A DNA stretch of 64,000 bases from CAZFOB01 sp964520325 (GTDB lineage: Bacteria > Actinomycetota > JAICYB01): contig CAZFOB010000002.1 in the NCBI GenBank assembly GCA_964520325.1, positions 62,001 through 126,000 on the forward strand. Direction: 5' to 3'. Position 1 is the first letter of the stretch. The number at the start of each line of letters is the position of its first letter. Under the pieces are notes generated by a model. That model was not told the DNA's origin, ran no database searches, and saw nothing but the letters and a program-made list of their open reading frames with translations. Position numbers and translations under genes: made by a program. Of this stretch, positions 1 to 8,688 are shown one piece after another.

Positions 1-607
1 CGAGTGTTCCTTCAGAGCCGATGAGGAGTCTGGTCAAGTCGTAGCCGGCCGATGACTTCCGTGCACGGCCACCGGTGTGGATGATCTCACCCGAAGCGAG
101 AACTGCCGTCAGTCCGAGGACGTTGTCCCGCATCGTCCCGTAGCGAACGGCGTTCGTCCCTGACGCACGTGTCGCCGCCATACCGCCGAGGGTTGGATCG
201 CTCCCCGGATCGATCGGAAAGAACAGCCCGTCGTTCTTCAGGCGGTCGTTCAGCGCGTTGCGCCGTACGCCCGCTTGCACGCGGCAATCGAGGTCTTCTG
301 TATTCACCTCGATGATCTGCGTCATCCGACCGAGGTCGAGGCTGATGCCTCCGTACAGCGCGGCGACGTGTCCCTCGAGCGAGGTTCCAGCGCCGAACGG
401 GATCAGCGGGACGCCGTAACGGTTGCACGCGCGCACCACGGCGACGACCTCGGCGGTGGACATCGCCTCTACGACCGCATCGGGCGCCACCGGCGCATGC
501 CAGCTCTCGTCGGTGCCGTGAGCGGTGCGCACGTCCCGGCCGGTCTGAACCCGCTCACCGATCTCAGCCTCGATCTCTTCGACCGCACGATCGAGCAGCA
601 CAGTCAT
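1..607 (-). CDS. FAD-linked oxidase, GlcD/D-lactate dehydrogenase type (partial, C-terminus outside window)
   Basis: Translation from the ATG at 607 gives 202 residues that run off the left edge. The visible part is the FAD-binding (PCMH/VAO) half of glycolate oxidase GlcD or cytochrome-linked D-lactate dehydrogenase. It has PFGAGTSLEGH near residue 72, a DPGSDPTLGGMAATRASGTN segment and NAVRYGTMRDNVLG, the classic run that contacts the FAD pyrophosphate, then SEGTLG at the edge. Members of the family oxidise 2-hydroxy acids and pass electrons to the respiratory chain or another acceptor. The start overlaps the stop of the Calx-beta gene (TGATG), so it is the last visible gene of the arc-prs operon. 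D-lactate and glycolate cannot be told apart without the C-terminal half. Confidence 0.9.
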   Translation of the reverse strand, partial: MTVLLDRAVEEIEAEIGERVQTGRDVRTAHGTDESWHAPVAPDAVVEAMSTAEVVAVVRACNRYGVPLIPFGAGTSLEGHVAALYGGISLDLGRMTQIIEVNTEDLDCRVQAGVRRNALNDRLKNDGLFFPIDPGSDPTLGGMAATRASGTNAVRYGTMRDNVLGLTAVLASGEIIHTGGRARKSSAGYDLTRLLIGSEGTL

Positions 608-1263
608 CACGTCTGCCGGCGCATGCGCGTCAGGATCAGCGCTCCCGCTCCGGCAGCGATGATTCCGGCTCCGATGCCGAGTGGGAGCCAGGGGAACCCG
701 TCATCTTCCTCCTCCACCGGCAACGCAGCCGCCGATCCGATCGGCGAGAGCGTGGGGCTCGCAACGTCGGTTGCCGCCGGTGACGGCGTTTCGGTTGCTG
801 CGGCGGTGGCCGTTAGAGCGGCCGTCGGAGAGCTCGTCGCCGGCGCTTTGTCGTCGTCCTTGATCGAGATCGCCTCGGGCGCCCCGTACTGGAAGTTAGG
901 GTTCACCGTGCACCCTTCTCCGGCGCTCACACGGACCGCGAAGCCCTCGCTCCCCTCAGTAACGGCGTCATTGGTGGTCTGGACCATCACAACCCTTGAT
1001 GTTTCGTTCGTGAACTGCACGCGCTGATCGACGGCCGTGAAGTCGCCGGGCGACTTCGCCTTCCCGTCCACGGTTGTCAGGCGAACAGACGACGGGTTCA
1101 CCGCGGCGTCACGAGACACCTTGACCGGTACCTTGTTTCCTTCGGACACGGAGTCGGGTGCCGAAACCGAGAAGGAATGACAACCGGCAACAACGCTTGG
1201 GCCGAGGGTGAGGACCGACCCCCCGACCAACAACGCCACGACTCCCCTCATCAACTTGCGCAT
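607..1263 (-). CDS. Secreted Calx-beta domain protein with C-terminal membrane anchor
   Basis: This is a 218-residue protein. Residues 1-27 form a signal peptide. Residues 30-135 resemble a single Calx-beta domain, with the SPGDFTAVDQRVQFTNETS strand pattern, VTEGSEGFAVRVS and a terminal IKDDD. Residues 140-180 are a Ser/Thr/Pro/Ala-rich stalk. An acidic EEEDD patch precedes a transmembrane helix (PWLPLGIGAGIIAAGAGALI) and a short Arg-rich tail. It should be anchored in the membrane with the Calx-beta domain outside. Calx-beta domains bind Ca2+ or mediate adhesion in other proteins; the role here is unknown. It starts 15 bp after prs, with a GAAGGGG ribosome site. Confidence 0.8.
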   Translation of the reverse strand: MRKLMRGVVALLVGGSVLTLGPSVVAGCHSFSVSAPDSVSEGNKVPVKVSRDAAVNPSSVRLTTVDGKAKSPGDFTAVDQRVQFTNETSRVVMVQTTNDAVTEGSEGFAVRVSAGEGCTVNPNFQYGAPEAISIKDDDKAPATSSPTAALTATAAATETPSPAATDVASPTLSPIGSAAALPVEEEDDGFPWLPLGIGAGIIAAGAGALILTRMRRQT

Positions 1264-1278
1264 GACAACCCCTTCGCT

Positions 1279-2232
1279 CTAGAGGAACAACCCGCTGATG
1301 CTTTCGCGGTTATGGATGCGCCGGATCGCTTCGGCGATCAGAGGTGCGAGGGAGACGATCCGGACCTTCTCTGAGAACTGGACCGGCTGAGTCTCCACGG
1401 TATCCGTACAAAAGAGAACCTCGATCGGACTTGCGTCGATCGTTTCCATCGAGCCGGGTCCGAACACGCCGTGCGTGACGACGGCGTAGACCGAGCGCGC
1501 GCCGCGGTCGACGAGGGCGTGCGCCGCAGCCGCCAACGTGCTCCCCGAGGTTGTGAAGTCGTCAACGAGCAATGCATTGCGCCCGTCCACGTCTCCGATG
1601 ATTTCAACGATCTCCGCGCTCCCGTCGTGCCCTTTGCGTTCCTTGTCTGCGATCACCAGCGGCGTCCCGAGACGGTTCGCGTAGAGGCGCGCTTTCTTGG
1701 CGAACCCTGCATCGGGCGCAACGACGACGAGATCTGAGAGGCCAAGAACCATCACTGCGTCGCAGAGGGCGGGCGCGGCGTAGAGATCGTCGACCGGAAC
1801 CTTGAAAAAACCCTGGATCTGGGGAGCGTGGAGGTCCACCGTGATGAGCCGATCGACGCCCGTTGCTTCGATCGCGTCCGCGCAGACGCGAGCTCGGATC
1901 GAAACACGAGGCTCATCCTTCTTGTCGCCCTTGGCGTAGCTGAAGTAGGGGACGACTGCCGTCACTCGTTCGGCACTGGAGCGCTTGAACGCGTCGATCC
2001 AGAAGAGCAGCTCCATGAAGTGGTCGTTCGCCGGAAAGACGGTGGACTGCACGAGGTAGACGTGTCGCCCGCGGACGTTCTCCAAGATTCGGACGAAGAG
2101 GTTGCCCTCGGAGAATCGGAGAGTCTCACCGCTCCCAAGATCCGTTCCAAGTTCGGCGCAGATGTCCTGTGCGAGCTTGCGGCTCGCAGACCCACCGAAC
2201 ACAAGGATGTCTTCGTCGTTCTGGCGACTCAC
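1279..2232 (-). CDS. prs: Ribose-phosphate pyrophosphokinase (PRPP synthetase) family protein
   Basis: The family makes PRPP from ribose 5-phosphate and ATP for nucleotide, His and Trp synthesis in the cytoplasm. The 317 residues hold the two phosphoribosyltransferase-like halves. TVDLHAPQIQGFF is the Mg/ATP signature and LLVDDFTTSGSTL is the PRPP-binding loop. The ATP-loop motif RQDRK of class I enzymes is replaced by AKGDKKDEPR, which marks a divergent paralogue group rather than the housekeeping form. A second, canonical prs may therefore exist elsewhere. The GTG start overlaps the arc stop (TAGTG), so the gene is translationally coupled to arc. Confidence 0.85.
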   Translation of the reverse strand: MSRQNDEDILVFGGSASRKLAQDICAELGTDLGSGETLRFSEGNLFVRILENVRGRHVYLVQSTVFPANDHFMELLFWIDAFKRSSAERVTAVVPYFSYAKGDKKDEPRVSIRARVCADAIEATGVDRLITVDLHAPQIQGFFKVPVDDLYAAPALCDAVMVLGLSDLVVVAPDAGFAKKARLYANRLGTPLVIADKERKGHDGSAEIVEIIGDVDGRNALLVDDFTTSGSTLAAAAHALVDRGARSVYAVVTHGVFGPGSMETIDASPIEVLFCTDTVETQPVQFSEKVRIVSLAPLIAEAIRRIHNRESISGLFL

Positions 2233-3968
2233 TACAGATATTGGCCGGGGCTGATCGTTTCGACTTGACGGTGTTCGCGGCCTGGGCCGAGCAAGGTGCG
2301 GATGAACACGATGCGCTCACCCTTCTTCCCGGAGATGCGGGCCCAGTCGTCGGGGTTGGTCGTGTTCGGGAGGTCTTCGTTCTCCTTGAACTCCTCGCGG
2401 ATCGCCACCAGCACGTCGTCGGTCTTGATGCCCCGCTCTCCGTCCTCGAGGAAGCGCTTGATGGCCGCCTTCTTCGCGCGCGAGACGATCGAGTCGATCA
2501 TCGCGCCGGACGAGAAGTCCTTGAAGTACATGATCTCCTTGTCACCGGAGGCGTAGGTCACTTCGAGGAATCGGTTCTCCTCGGTCGTTGCGTACATCTT
2601 CTCGACAACCTGATCGATGATCGCTTCGCACGCCTTCGCCGCGTCACCTCCGTACTGCGACATCACCTCTTCGTGGAACGGAAGATCGGGCTCGAGGTAG
2701 ATCCTGAAGATCGCGCGCGCGGCCTCGAGGTCCGGACGGTCGATGCGGATCTTCACGTCGAGGCGTCCCGGACGAAGGATGGCTGGGTCGATGAGGTCCT
2801 CGCGGTTGGACGCGCCGATGACGATCACGTTGCGCAGAGACTCCACACCGTCGATCTCCGCAAGCAGCTGCGGGACGATCGTCGCCTCCATATCCGAGCT
2901 GATGCCGGTGCCTCGCGTGCGGAACAGTGAATCCATCTCGTCGAAGAACACGATGACCGGCACCCCCTCGGTCGCCTTCTCCTTGGCCCGCTGGAAGATG
3001 AGGCGGATCTGCCGCTCGGTCTCACCGACGTACTTGTTCAACAGCTCCGGTCCCTTGATGTTCAGGAAGTAGCTCTTCGCATCGGAGCGTCCCGTCTTCT
3101 CGGCCACGCGTTCGGCGAGAGCGTGCGCGACGGCCTTGGCGATCATGGTCTTGCCGCACCCCGGCGGCCCGTACAAGAGCACGCCCTTGGGCGCGCGCAG
3201 CTTGTGCTCGGCGAAGAGCTCGGGGTGCATGTACGGGAGCTCGACGGCGTCCTGGATGGCCACGATCTGGATGCCCAGGCCGCCGACGTCGTCCCATGCG
3301 ATGTCGGGGATCTCCTCGAGGACGAGCTCGTCGACCTCGGGCTTGGGAAGCTTCTCCAGGAGATACCCCGACCGCGTATCGAAGAGGAGATGGTCGCCGG
3401 CACGCATCGGGACGTCCTTCAGTGGTTCGGCGATGAGAGCGATGCGCTCTTCGTCGGCACGAGAGACGATCGAGGCACGCTCGGCATCGATGACTTCCTT
3501 GAGCGTGACCACCTCGCCGGCCTGTTCGAAGCCGCACGATTCGACGACGTTCAGCGCCTCGTTCAGCATCACTTCCTGGCCGTGGACGATCCCTTTCGCG
3601 TCGATCTGCGGATGGACGTTGACGCGGAGCTTGCGTCCTCCGGTGAAGACGTTGACGGTGCCGTCAGGGTTCAGACCGAGGAAGACGCCGAAACCCGAGG
3701 GAGGCGCGGTGAGCTTCTCGACCTCTTCTCGCAGCAGTGACACCTGCTGGCGGGTCTCCTGGAGCATGCCGACGAGCCGCTCGTTCTGCTGGAGCGACTG
3801 GACGAGCCGTCCCTGGATCTCGCGGAGCCGCTCTTCGAGCAGACGGATCGAACGCGTGTCGCCCCGGCGGAAGGGTTGCTCCGAGGCGCGCTTGAGCTGG
3901 TCGCGGAGCTCCGTCAGCTCACGCTTGATGTCGTCGAAATGCGCGTCCTGCTGCTCGCCCTCGGTCAC
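2232..3968 (-). CDS. arc: Proteasome-associated AAA ATPase (ARC/Mpa)
   Basis: This is the hexameric ring ATPase that unfolds pupylated proteins and feeds them to the 20S proteasome in the cytoplasm. The 578 residues begin with an N-terminal coiled coil (about residues 1-90) that would capture Pup. Tandem OB folds follow (about 95-235), then a single AAA module with Walker A GPPGCGKT, Walker B VIVFFDEMDS and an arginine-finger region ILRPGRLD. The last four residues are GQYL, the known proteasome-docking tail. Length fits ARC/Mpa (about 590-610). Pup, Dop, PafA and the 20S subunits are not in this window. The GTG start at 3968 has a GAGGTGG ribosome site, and a possible -10 (TATACT on the minus strand) lies at 4040-4045. 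Confidence 0.97.
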   Translation of the reverse strand: MTEGEQQDAHFDDIKRELTELRDQLKRASEQPFRRGDTRSIRLLEERLREIQGRLVQSLQQNERLVGMLQETRQQVSLLREEVEKLTAPPSGFGVFLGLNPDGTVNVFTGGRKLRVNVHPQIDAKGIVHGQEVMLNEALNVVESCGFEQAGEVVTLKEVIDAERASIVSRADEERIALIAEPLKDVPMRAGDHLLFDTRSGYLLEKLPKPEVDELVLEEIPDIAWDDVGGLGIQIVAIQDAVELPYMHPELFAEHKLRAPKGVLLYGPPGCGKTMIAKAVAHALAERVAEKTGRSDAKSYFLNIKGPELLNKYVGETERQIRLIFQRAKEKATEGVPVIVFFDEMDSLFRTRGTGISSDMEATIVPQLLAEIDGVESLRNVIVIGASNREDLIDPAILRPGRLDVKIRIDRPDLEAARAIFRIYLEPDLPFHEEVMSQYGGDAAKACEAIIDQVVEKMYATTEENRFLEVTYASGDKEIMYFKDFSSGAMIDSIVSRAKKAAIKRFLEDGERGIKTDDVLVAIREEFKENEDLPNTTNPDDWARISGKKGERIVFIRTLLGPGREHRQVETISPGQYL

Positions 3969-4123
3969 CTGCGCGCCACCTCAATCTTCGTCCCGAGACG
4001 TGTCACGCCTCTTGATCGGAATCGGGCGCCTGCACTCTCAGTATAGGAACGCATCCGACAGCTTCCCGGTATCTCCGAGCTTCCGGAAACGCGTCCCGAA
4101 AGCGCTCTCGTGCTAACAACCGA

Positions 4124-4137
4124 TAACATCTGGACTC
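4124..4137 (+). promoter_or_regulatory. Probable leaderless promoter of the crp-type gene
   Basis: TAACAT at 4124-4129 fits an actinobacterial -10 box and ends 8 nt before the GTG start at 4138. Transcription would then begin at or next to the start codon, and there is no Shine-Dalgarno sequence. This is inferred from spacing only. Confidence 0.45.
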
Positions 4138-4821
4138 GTGAGCGGGGAAGACCGGTTCGAGGGGTTCGGCGCGACGCTGACCGCCCACGAACGCGAAGAT
4201 CTCATCTCCCGGGGCGTCCGGCGTCCCTTCCGGCGCGGGGCTTTCATCATGACCGAGGGAGAAGCATCCGACCACGTTGTCGTACTCCTGGCAGGACGCG
4301 CCAAGGTCTCGAGCTACACCCAGGACGGCAAGGAAGTCGTGCTCGCCGTCCGGGGGCCGGGCGAGTTGCTCGGAGACTTCTCCGCACTCGACGGAGGGTC
4401 ACGTTCGGCAACGGTCTCAGCGCTCGAGGCGATCGAGGCGCTCATCATCCCGGCCGACCGTTTCAAGCTGTACCTCGAGGACCACGCTCGCCTCGCTGTC
4501 ATGCTGTTGCAGACCTGGAGCCGGCGCGTGCGGGACGCCGACCGCAAGCGGGTTGAGTTCGGCGCCTACGACACACCGGGACGGGTTGCGCGCAGGCTCA
4601 TCGAATTGGTCGAACGATACGGCGAGGGTGACGGCACCGACGGAAACTCGGTTCGCATCAGCCTGTCGTTGACCCAGGACGAGCTCGCCGGCTGGACGGG
4701 GGCATCCCGGGAAGCCGTGAGCAAGGCACTGCGTGAGTTCCGGGATCGCAACTGGATCGTCACGGGACGCCGGGCGATCACCGTCCTGGACGTTGACGCG
4801 CTTCGCGCCCGAGCTGTGTAG
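4138..4821 (+). CDS. CRP/FNR-family transcription regulator
   Basis: This is a cytoplasmic DNA-binding regulator of 227 residues. An N-terminal cyclic-nucleotide-binding jelly roll spans about residues 20-140 (GELLGDFSALDGGSRSATVSA is the phosphate-binding cassette region). A dimerisation helix follows, then a C-terminal winged helix (LSLTQDELAGWTGASREAV, about 180-200) with the recognition helix SREAVSKALREF. No FNR-type cysteine cluster is seen, so a nucleotide ligand is more likely than Fe-S sensing. It is divergent from arc and followed by two further genes of the same sensor fold. Confidence 0.92.
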   Translation: MSGEDRFEGFGATLTAHEREDLISRGVRRPFRRGAFIMTEGEASDHVVVLLAGRAKVSSYTQDGKEVVLAVRGPGELLGDFSALDGGSRSATVSALEAIEALIIPADRFKLYLEDHARLAVMLLQTWSRRVRDADRKRVEFGAYDTPGRVARRLIELVERYGEGDGTDGNSVRISLSLTQDELAGWTGASREAVSKALREFRDRNWIVTGRRAITVLDVDALRARAV

Positions 4822-4831
4822 CTACCGCGAG

Positions 4832-4859
4832 CGTCCGACCGCCGTCCGACCGCCGTCCG
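4832..4859. repeat. 11-bp direct repeat, about 2.5 copies
   Basis: CGTCCGACCGC occurs at 4832-4842 and 4843-4853, with a partial third copy to 4859. It lies between the convergent crp-type gene and the next gene. It could be replication slippage; no function is claimed. Confidence 0.6.
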
Positions 4860-4862
4860 CAA

Positions 4863-5297
4863 CTACATGGGCGCCTTTTCCACGCGGCGCAGGCGCTGTG
4901 CGATCGCCTTCATGATCTTGCGCGTCACGGTCGGCGCTTCTTCGCACAGACCCCAGAAGCTTCGGGAGTCCACAACGAAGAGCACCATCTCGGTCTCAGC
5001 GGTGATCGTTGCCGCCCGCGGTTCGTTGTCGAGGAGCGACATCTCGCCGAAGACATCCCCAGGGCCATACGCCGCCAGGCGCTTGCCCCGCAGGGTGCAC
5101 TTCGCTTTGCCCTCTGAGACGACGAAGCATTCGCGTCCGGGCATGCCCTCCTTCGTGAGGACGGTGCCCTTGTCGACCTCGATCTCGTCGGCAAGCGACG
5201 CGATCTTCGACAGCTCCTTCTGACTGCACTCGGCGAACAGCGGCACCTTGCCGAGCAACTGGACCTTCCGGTCGGAACCTCCGCGCCTGATCGGCAT
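4863..5297 (-). CDS. Stand-alone cyclic nucleotide-binding domain protein
   Basis: This is a 144-residue protein that is almost entirely one cNMP-binding fold. It has GDVFGEMSLLDNEPRAATITA, a good phosphate-binding cassette with the expected Glu and Arg, followed by a helical C-terminus. There is no DNA-binding or catalytic domain. I chose the ATG at 5297 because GGGGAGAG sits just upstream; the longer reading frame has no family resemblance before this point. It probably senses a nucleotide and acts through a partner protein. It resembles the gene at 5634 and may be an old duplicate. Confidence 0.85.
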   Translation of the reverse strand: MPIRRGGSDRKVQLLGKVPLFAECSQKELSKIASLADEIEVDKGTVLTKEGMPGRECFVVSEGKAKCTLRGKRLAAYGPGDVFGEMSLLDNEPRAATITAETEMVLFVVDSRSFWGLCEEAPTVTRKIMKAIAQRLRRVEKAPM

Positions 5298-5633
5298 CGC
5301 TCTCCCCTTCTCCGACGACCTCGGCCCTGACCTTAGGGCTTCCCGCCCTGCTCGCGCCAGCCTCCTGCACAAGTTCATCGGTTCTTCTGTGGAATACGAC
5401 ATAGAACTCACGTGAAGTTGGCCCCACAATGTGGCCATGCCGAGCGCCCGCGTCCTCGAGACCCCAACCTCGAGGAAGCAGCGTCTCGGTGCCTTGGATG
5501 GGGAACCATCGCCGTCTGAGGACCGGCTCACGCATCATCCGCTCCCCGCGGCGCAGGGAACGTGGATCTTTCACGATCTTTGGCGTGAGCCGGTCCAGAC
5601 GGCGGGGGCCGAATGAAAACAAACGGAGGAAGC
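5298..5633. other. Intergenic region between divergent cNMP-domain genes
   Basis: No credible gene is seen in these 336 bases. They must hold promoters for both neighbours. Two short palindromes stand out: TCACGTGA at 5408-5415 and, shortly after, CCACAATGTGG. Either could be an operator, possibly for the nearby CRP-type protein, but this is speculation. Confidence 0.5.
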
Positions 5634-6044
5634 ATGAAGACCGCTGAGGACCTCAAGACCAAGATGACCCTGATCGGCCGGCTCCCGCTGTTCGCACGGT
5701 GTAACGGCGACGACATCCGGCAGCTGGCGAGGGCGGCGCATCCCGTCGCATTCCACCCCGGCGAAAGGTTGTGCGTCGCCGGGACGGATTCGCCGGAGTG
5801 CTACGTCGTCGCCGAGGGTGAGGCCGCCGTGACCGTCGGCAACGTCACGATCTCCGTCGTCGGCCCGTCCGACGTCGTCGGCGAACGGGGGCCGATCACC
5901 GGACGTCCTCGCGCGGCGACCGTCACCGCGAAGTCGCACATGGTGACCTACGCGATCGCACGCGAAGAGATCCTCGAACTGATCCGGCGGAGCCCCTCCG
6001 CCGCCGCGTCGATGCGCGACGAGATCCTCAGACGCTACGGATAG
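5634..6044 (+). CDS. Stand-alone cyclic nucleotide-binding domain protein
   Basis: This 136-residue protein is made of one cNMP-binding fold (FHPGERLCVAGTDSPECYVV, then GPSDVVGERGPITGRPRAAT). In the cassette the usual GE(M/L)xLL is degraded to GERGPITG, while the Arg-Ala-Ala is kept, so ligand affinity is uncertain. The ATG at 5634 is preferred over 5613 because GGAGGA lies at 5625-5630. It opens divergently from the similar gene at 4863-5297 and converges on the acyl-CoA dehydrogenase. Confidence 0.82.
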   Translation: MKTAEDLKTKMTLIGRLPLFARCNGDDIRQLARAAHPVAFHPGERLCVAGTDSPECYVVAEGEAAVTVGNVTISVVGPSDVVGERGPITGRPRAATVTAKSHMVTYAIAREEILELIRRSPSAAASMRDEILRRYG

Positions 6045-7235
6045 CTAGCGCGTGAGGGCTCTGCTGATCACCAGCCGCTGGATCTCGCTCGTTCCCTCGA
6101 ACAGGGTGTAGATCTTCGCGTCGCGGTACCACTTCTCAACCGGAAAGTCCTTGATGTAGCCGTAGCCGCCGAGGACCTGGATCGCGCGCTCGGTCGTCCG
6201 GACGGCTGTTTCGCCGGCCATCAGCTTGCACATCGATCCCTCGGCTTTGGTGAATGGCTGGGCGTTCGCGGCCATCCACGCCGCGCGATGGACGAGCAAC
6301 CGCGATGCGTCGACCTCGAGCGCCATGTCGGCGAGCTGAAATCCGACGCCCTGATATTCAGCGATCGGTGTTCCGAAGGTCTTGCGCTCTTTCGCGTAGC
6401 CGATCGCGAACTCGAGTGCGGCCCTCGCGATGCCGACGGCTTGGCAGGCCACGAGCGGCCGCGTGATCTCGAACGTGCGAAGCGCAACCGACTGGGTGCC
6501 ATGTCCTCCGCTGCGGGCGCGCTCGAGCTTGCCGTCGAGCTTCTCCTGTCCCCCGACGAGCTGTTCGTCGGGAACGAAGCAGTCCTCGAGGATCACTTCT
6601 GCGGTGTGCGACGCCCGGATGCCGAGCTTCTTCTCCTTTTTACCCTGCGTGATGCCCTTGTTGTCCTCGCGGGAGACGATGAAGGAAGCCTGGCCGCGGA
6701 TCCCGAGAGCCGGATCGACGGTTGCCACGACAACGTGGACGTCGGCGATGCCGCCGTTGGTGGCAAAGACCTTCGTCCCGTTGAGGACCCAGCCGCCGTC
6801 GACCTTCTCGGCCTTGGTGGCAAGCGACGAGACGTCTGAGCCGGCGTTCGGCTCGGTCACGCAGAAGGCTGCGACCTTCGGGTCTTCCACGGTGCCGAAC
6901 ATCCGCGGAGCCCATGTCATGAGCTGATCCGGCGTGCCCGCCGCGGAGAGCGCGGAGAGCGGAAGACCCGTTCCGAAGATCGCGAGACCGATGCCGGCGC
7001 AGCCCCAGCTGATCTCTTCCATCACGAGTGGAAGACCAAGACCCGAGGTGTCGGTCAGCGTGTTCGCGAAGATGTCGAATCCGTACATCCCGATCGTTGC
7101 GGCCTTCTTGACGACCGGCCACGGGAACTCCTCGGACTCGTCGTACTGACTCGCCACGGGACGGATCTCGTTCTCGGCGAAATCGTGGGCCCACTTCTGG
7201 AGCTCTTTCTGTTCCTCACTCAGCGAGAAATCCAT
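6045..7235 (-). CDS. Acyl-CoA dehydrogenase
   Basis: This FAD enzyme introduces a trans-2 double bond into acyl-CoA and passes electrons to ETF. The 396 residues show the whole family fold. An N-terminal helical domain comes first, then the middle beta domain with FCVTEPNAGSDVSS. The C-terminal helical domain has YAKERKTFGTPIAEYQGVGF, QVLGGYGYIKDFPVEKWYRD and LFEGTSEIQR, which carries the catalytic Glu. The chain length specificity cannot be read. It lies 28 bp after the proA-like gene and is the last member of that operon. Confidence 0.95.
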   Translation of the reverse strand: MDFSLSEEQKELQKWAHDFAENEIRPVASQYDESEEFPWPVVKKAATIGMYGFDIFANTLTDTSGLGLPLVMEEISWGCAGIGLAIFGTGLPLSALSAAGTPDQLMTWAPRMFGTVEDPKVAAFCVTEPNAGSDVSSLATKAEKVDGGWVLNGTKVFATNGGIADVHVVVATVDPALGIRGQASFIVSREDNKGITQGKKEKKLGIRASHTAEVILEDCFVPDEQLVGGQEKLDGKLERARSGGHGTQSVALRTFEITRPLVACQAVGIARAALEFAIGYAKERKTFGTPIAEYQGVGFQLADMALEVDASRLLVHRAAWMAANAQPFTKAEGSMCKLMAGETAVRTTERAIQVLGGYGYIKDFPVEKWYRDAKIYTLFEGTSEIQRLVISRALTR

Positions 7236-7263
7236 CTCGACCCCCTTCTCTCACGACCTCAGA

Positions 7264-8688
7264 TCAACGTTGTGCGTTGCCGGTCCGATCCCGGAAGACG
7301 TCGCGGATCGTGAAGACATCGTCACCAGAGAGGATTCCAGAACGGCCGATGATGCGCCCGCGCTCCCAATTCGAGAGTCCGAGCTCGGGACGGTCCCACG
7401 CCCACTGACCGTCCACCCATCTCGTGAACCCGTCACCGACGTACGGTGCGTCGACGCGCGCGTAGAACCGCTCGAAACGTTCGGGATCGGTCGTGATGAT
7501 CGAGGCGACGAACCTCGGACTGTAGGTGTTGATCAACGATATCGCGTCGTCGTCGTCGCGAGCGATGACGAGGCTCACCTCTGGGGTGGTTTCCCATTCC
7601 CATTCGCGGCGCAGATCGGCGAGCGAAATGATGTCCACTTGAGTCAGGACCTCAGGCGGGACGTCGTTCTCAGATCCTGCGACGACGTGCAAGCGAAGCA
7701 ACGGATCCCTGCTCGCGAGTGTCTCGATCGCAAAAGGGACGAGCTCGCGAGCGCGCCGCGCATCGATCACGAGGGTGTTCAACGTGTTGCACACCTTTCG
7801 ATCGAGCGACGCGGCGATGGCGCCGGCGGCGGTGCGGCGGTCGGCGTCGTCGGCCAGGTACATCCATGCGCCGCCCGTCCCGTGCAGAGAGACCGGGATC
7901 CCGTGCTGTGCGGCGATCGCGCCGAGAAGCGTTGTCGCCGGTCCCGAGCCGCGGGCGATCGCGAGCCTGACGTCCGGCATCGTGAACAGTGCGTGTGCCG
8001 CTGCGTGTGACGCAGACCGGACGAGCGTGACTGCTCCCTCCGGCAGACCCGAGGAACGCAACGCCGGATCGATGGCGCTGCTCTCGATCGAGCCCGCCGT
8101 GCGCAACGCGTCGCTTCCGATCCGCATCACCGAGGTGTTGCCACCACGAAGCACTCCAACGCCGTCCGCGAAGACGTTCGGACGTCCCTCGAAGACGAAT
8201 GCAACGACGCCGAGTGGCGCGCGACGGCGCTCGACGGTCCAATCGGGACCTTGGCGGCGTTCGACGATCTCGCCGCGCCGCGAAGTGGCGTTGGCCCAGC
8301 CGCGGAGACCTTCGATCATCCCCTCACGCATCGATGCGCTCGCGACCAGCCGGGCCACCAAGCGTCCTTTCGTGCGAGCGGCCTCGACGTCGGCGTCGTT
8401 TGCCTCGACGATCGTGGACCACACGGTTTCGTCCGCCAAGCGGTCGGCGAACGCGCGGAAGAACCCGGAGATCTGCTCGTCGGTGACGTCGGCCATCTCG
8501 CGGAACGCTCGGTGAGTCCTGGCGACGGCGTCCGCGACCGTCTGCTGTTCGGCGATCGGGATCGTGAGGATCTCGCCGGCGGCGTGAACGGGCAGCACGC
8601 GATCGCCGTCCGCGATCCGAGGCATCGTGCATACCTTGTCGCCGACGACGACGGGAGTGCCTGCTGCGACGTCCCGCAGATCAGTCAT
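7264..8688 (-). CDS. proA: Glutamate-5-semialdehyde dehydrogenase-like protein (ProA family)
   Basis: ProA reduces gamma-glutamyl phosphate to glutamate semialdehyde in proline synthesis. The 474-residue protein shows the family landmarks: RRAPLGVVAFVFEGRPNVF, GGNTSVMRIGSDALRT and SLDRKVCNTLNTLVIDARR, with the catalytic Cys in KVCNTLNT. At 474 residues it is about 55 longer than usual, with an extra N-terminal segment before IAEQQTVADAVARTH. Several ProA positions are altered, so a related aldehyde dehydrogenase role is possible. No proB is adjacent. The ATG overlaps the end of trmI by 8 bp. Confidence 0.75.
   Translation of the reverse strand: MTDLRDVAAGTPVVVGDKVCTMPRIADGDRVLPVHAAGEILTIPIAEQQTVADAVARTHRAFREMADVTDEQISGFFRAFADRLADETVWSTIVEANDADVEAARTKGRLVARLVASASMREGMIEGLRGWANATSRRGEIVERRQGPDWTVERRRAPLGVVAFVFEGRPNVFADGVGVLRGGNTSVMRIGSDALRTAGSIESSAIDPALRSSGLPEGAVTLVRSASHAAAHALFTMPDVRLAIARGSGPATTLLGAIAAQHGIPVSLHGTGGAWMYLADDADRRTAAGAIAASLDRKVCNTLNTLVIDARRARELVPFAIETLASRDPLLRLHVVAGSENDVPPEVLTQVDIISLADLRREWEWETTPEVSLVIARDDDDAISLINTYSPRFVASIITTDPERFERFYARVDAPYVGDGFTRWVDGQWAWDRPELGLSNWERGRIIGRSGILSGDDVFTIRDVFRDRTGNAQR

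Noticed and set aside
1279..2232. Non-functional prs because the RQDRK loop is missing
   Set aside because: The replacement AKGDKKDEPR lies in a well-ordered context and the other motifs are intact, so a distinct subgroup is more likely than decay.
2232..3968. A complete pupylation gene cluster
   Set aside because: Only the ATPase is present; no pup, dop, pafA or proteasome subunit genes are seen in the window.
4863..5531. Longer start for the cNMP-domain gene at 5531
   Set aside because: The added 78 residues have no family likeness, while ATG 5297 has a strong ribosome site.
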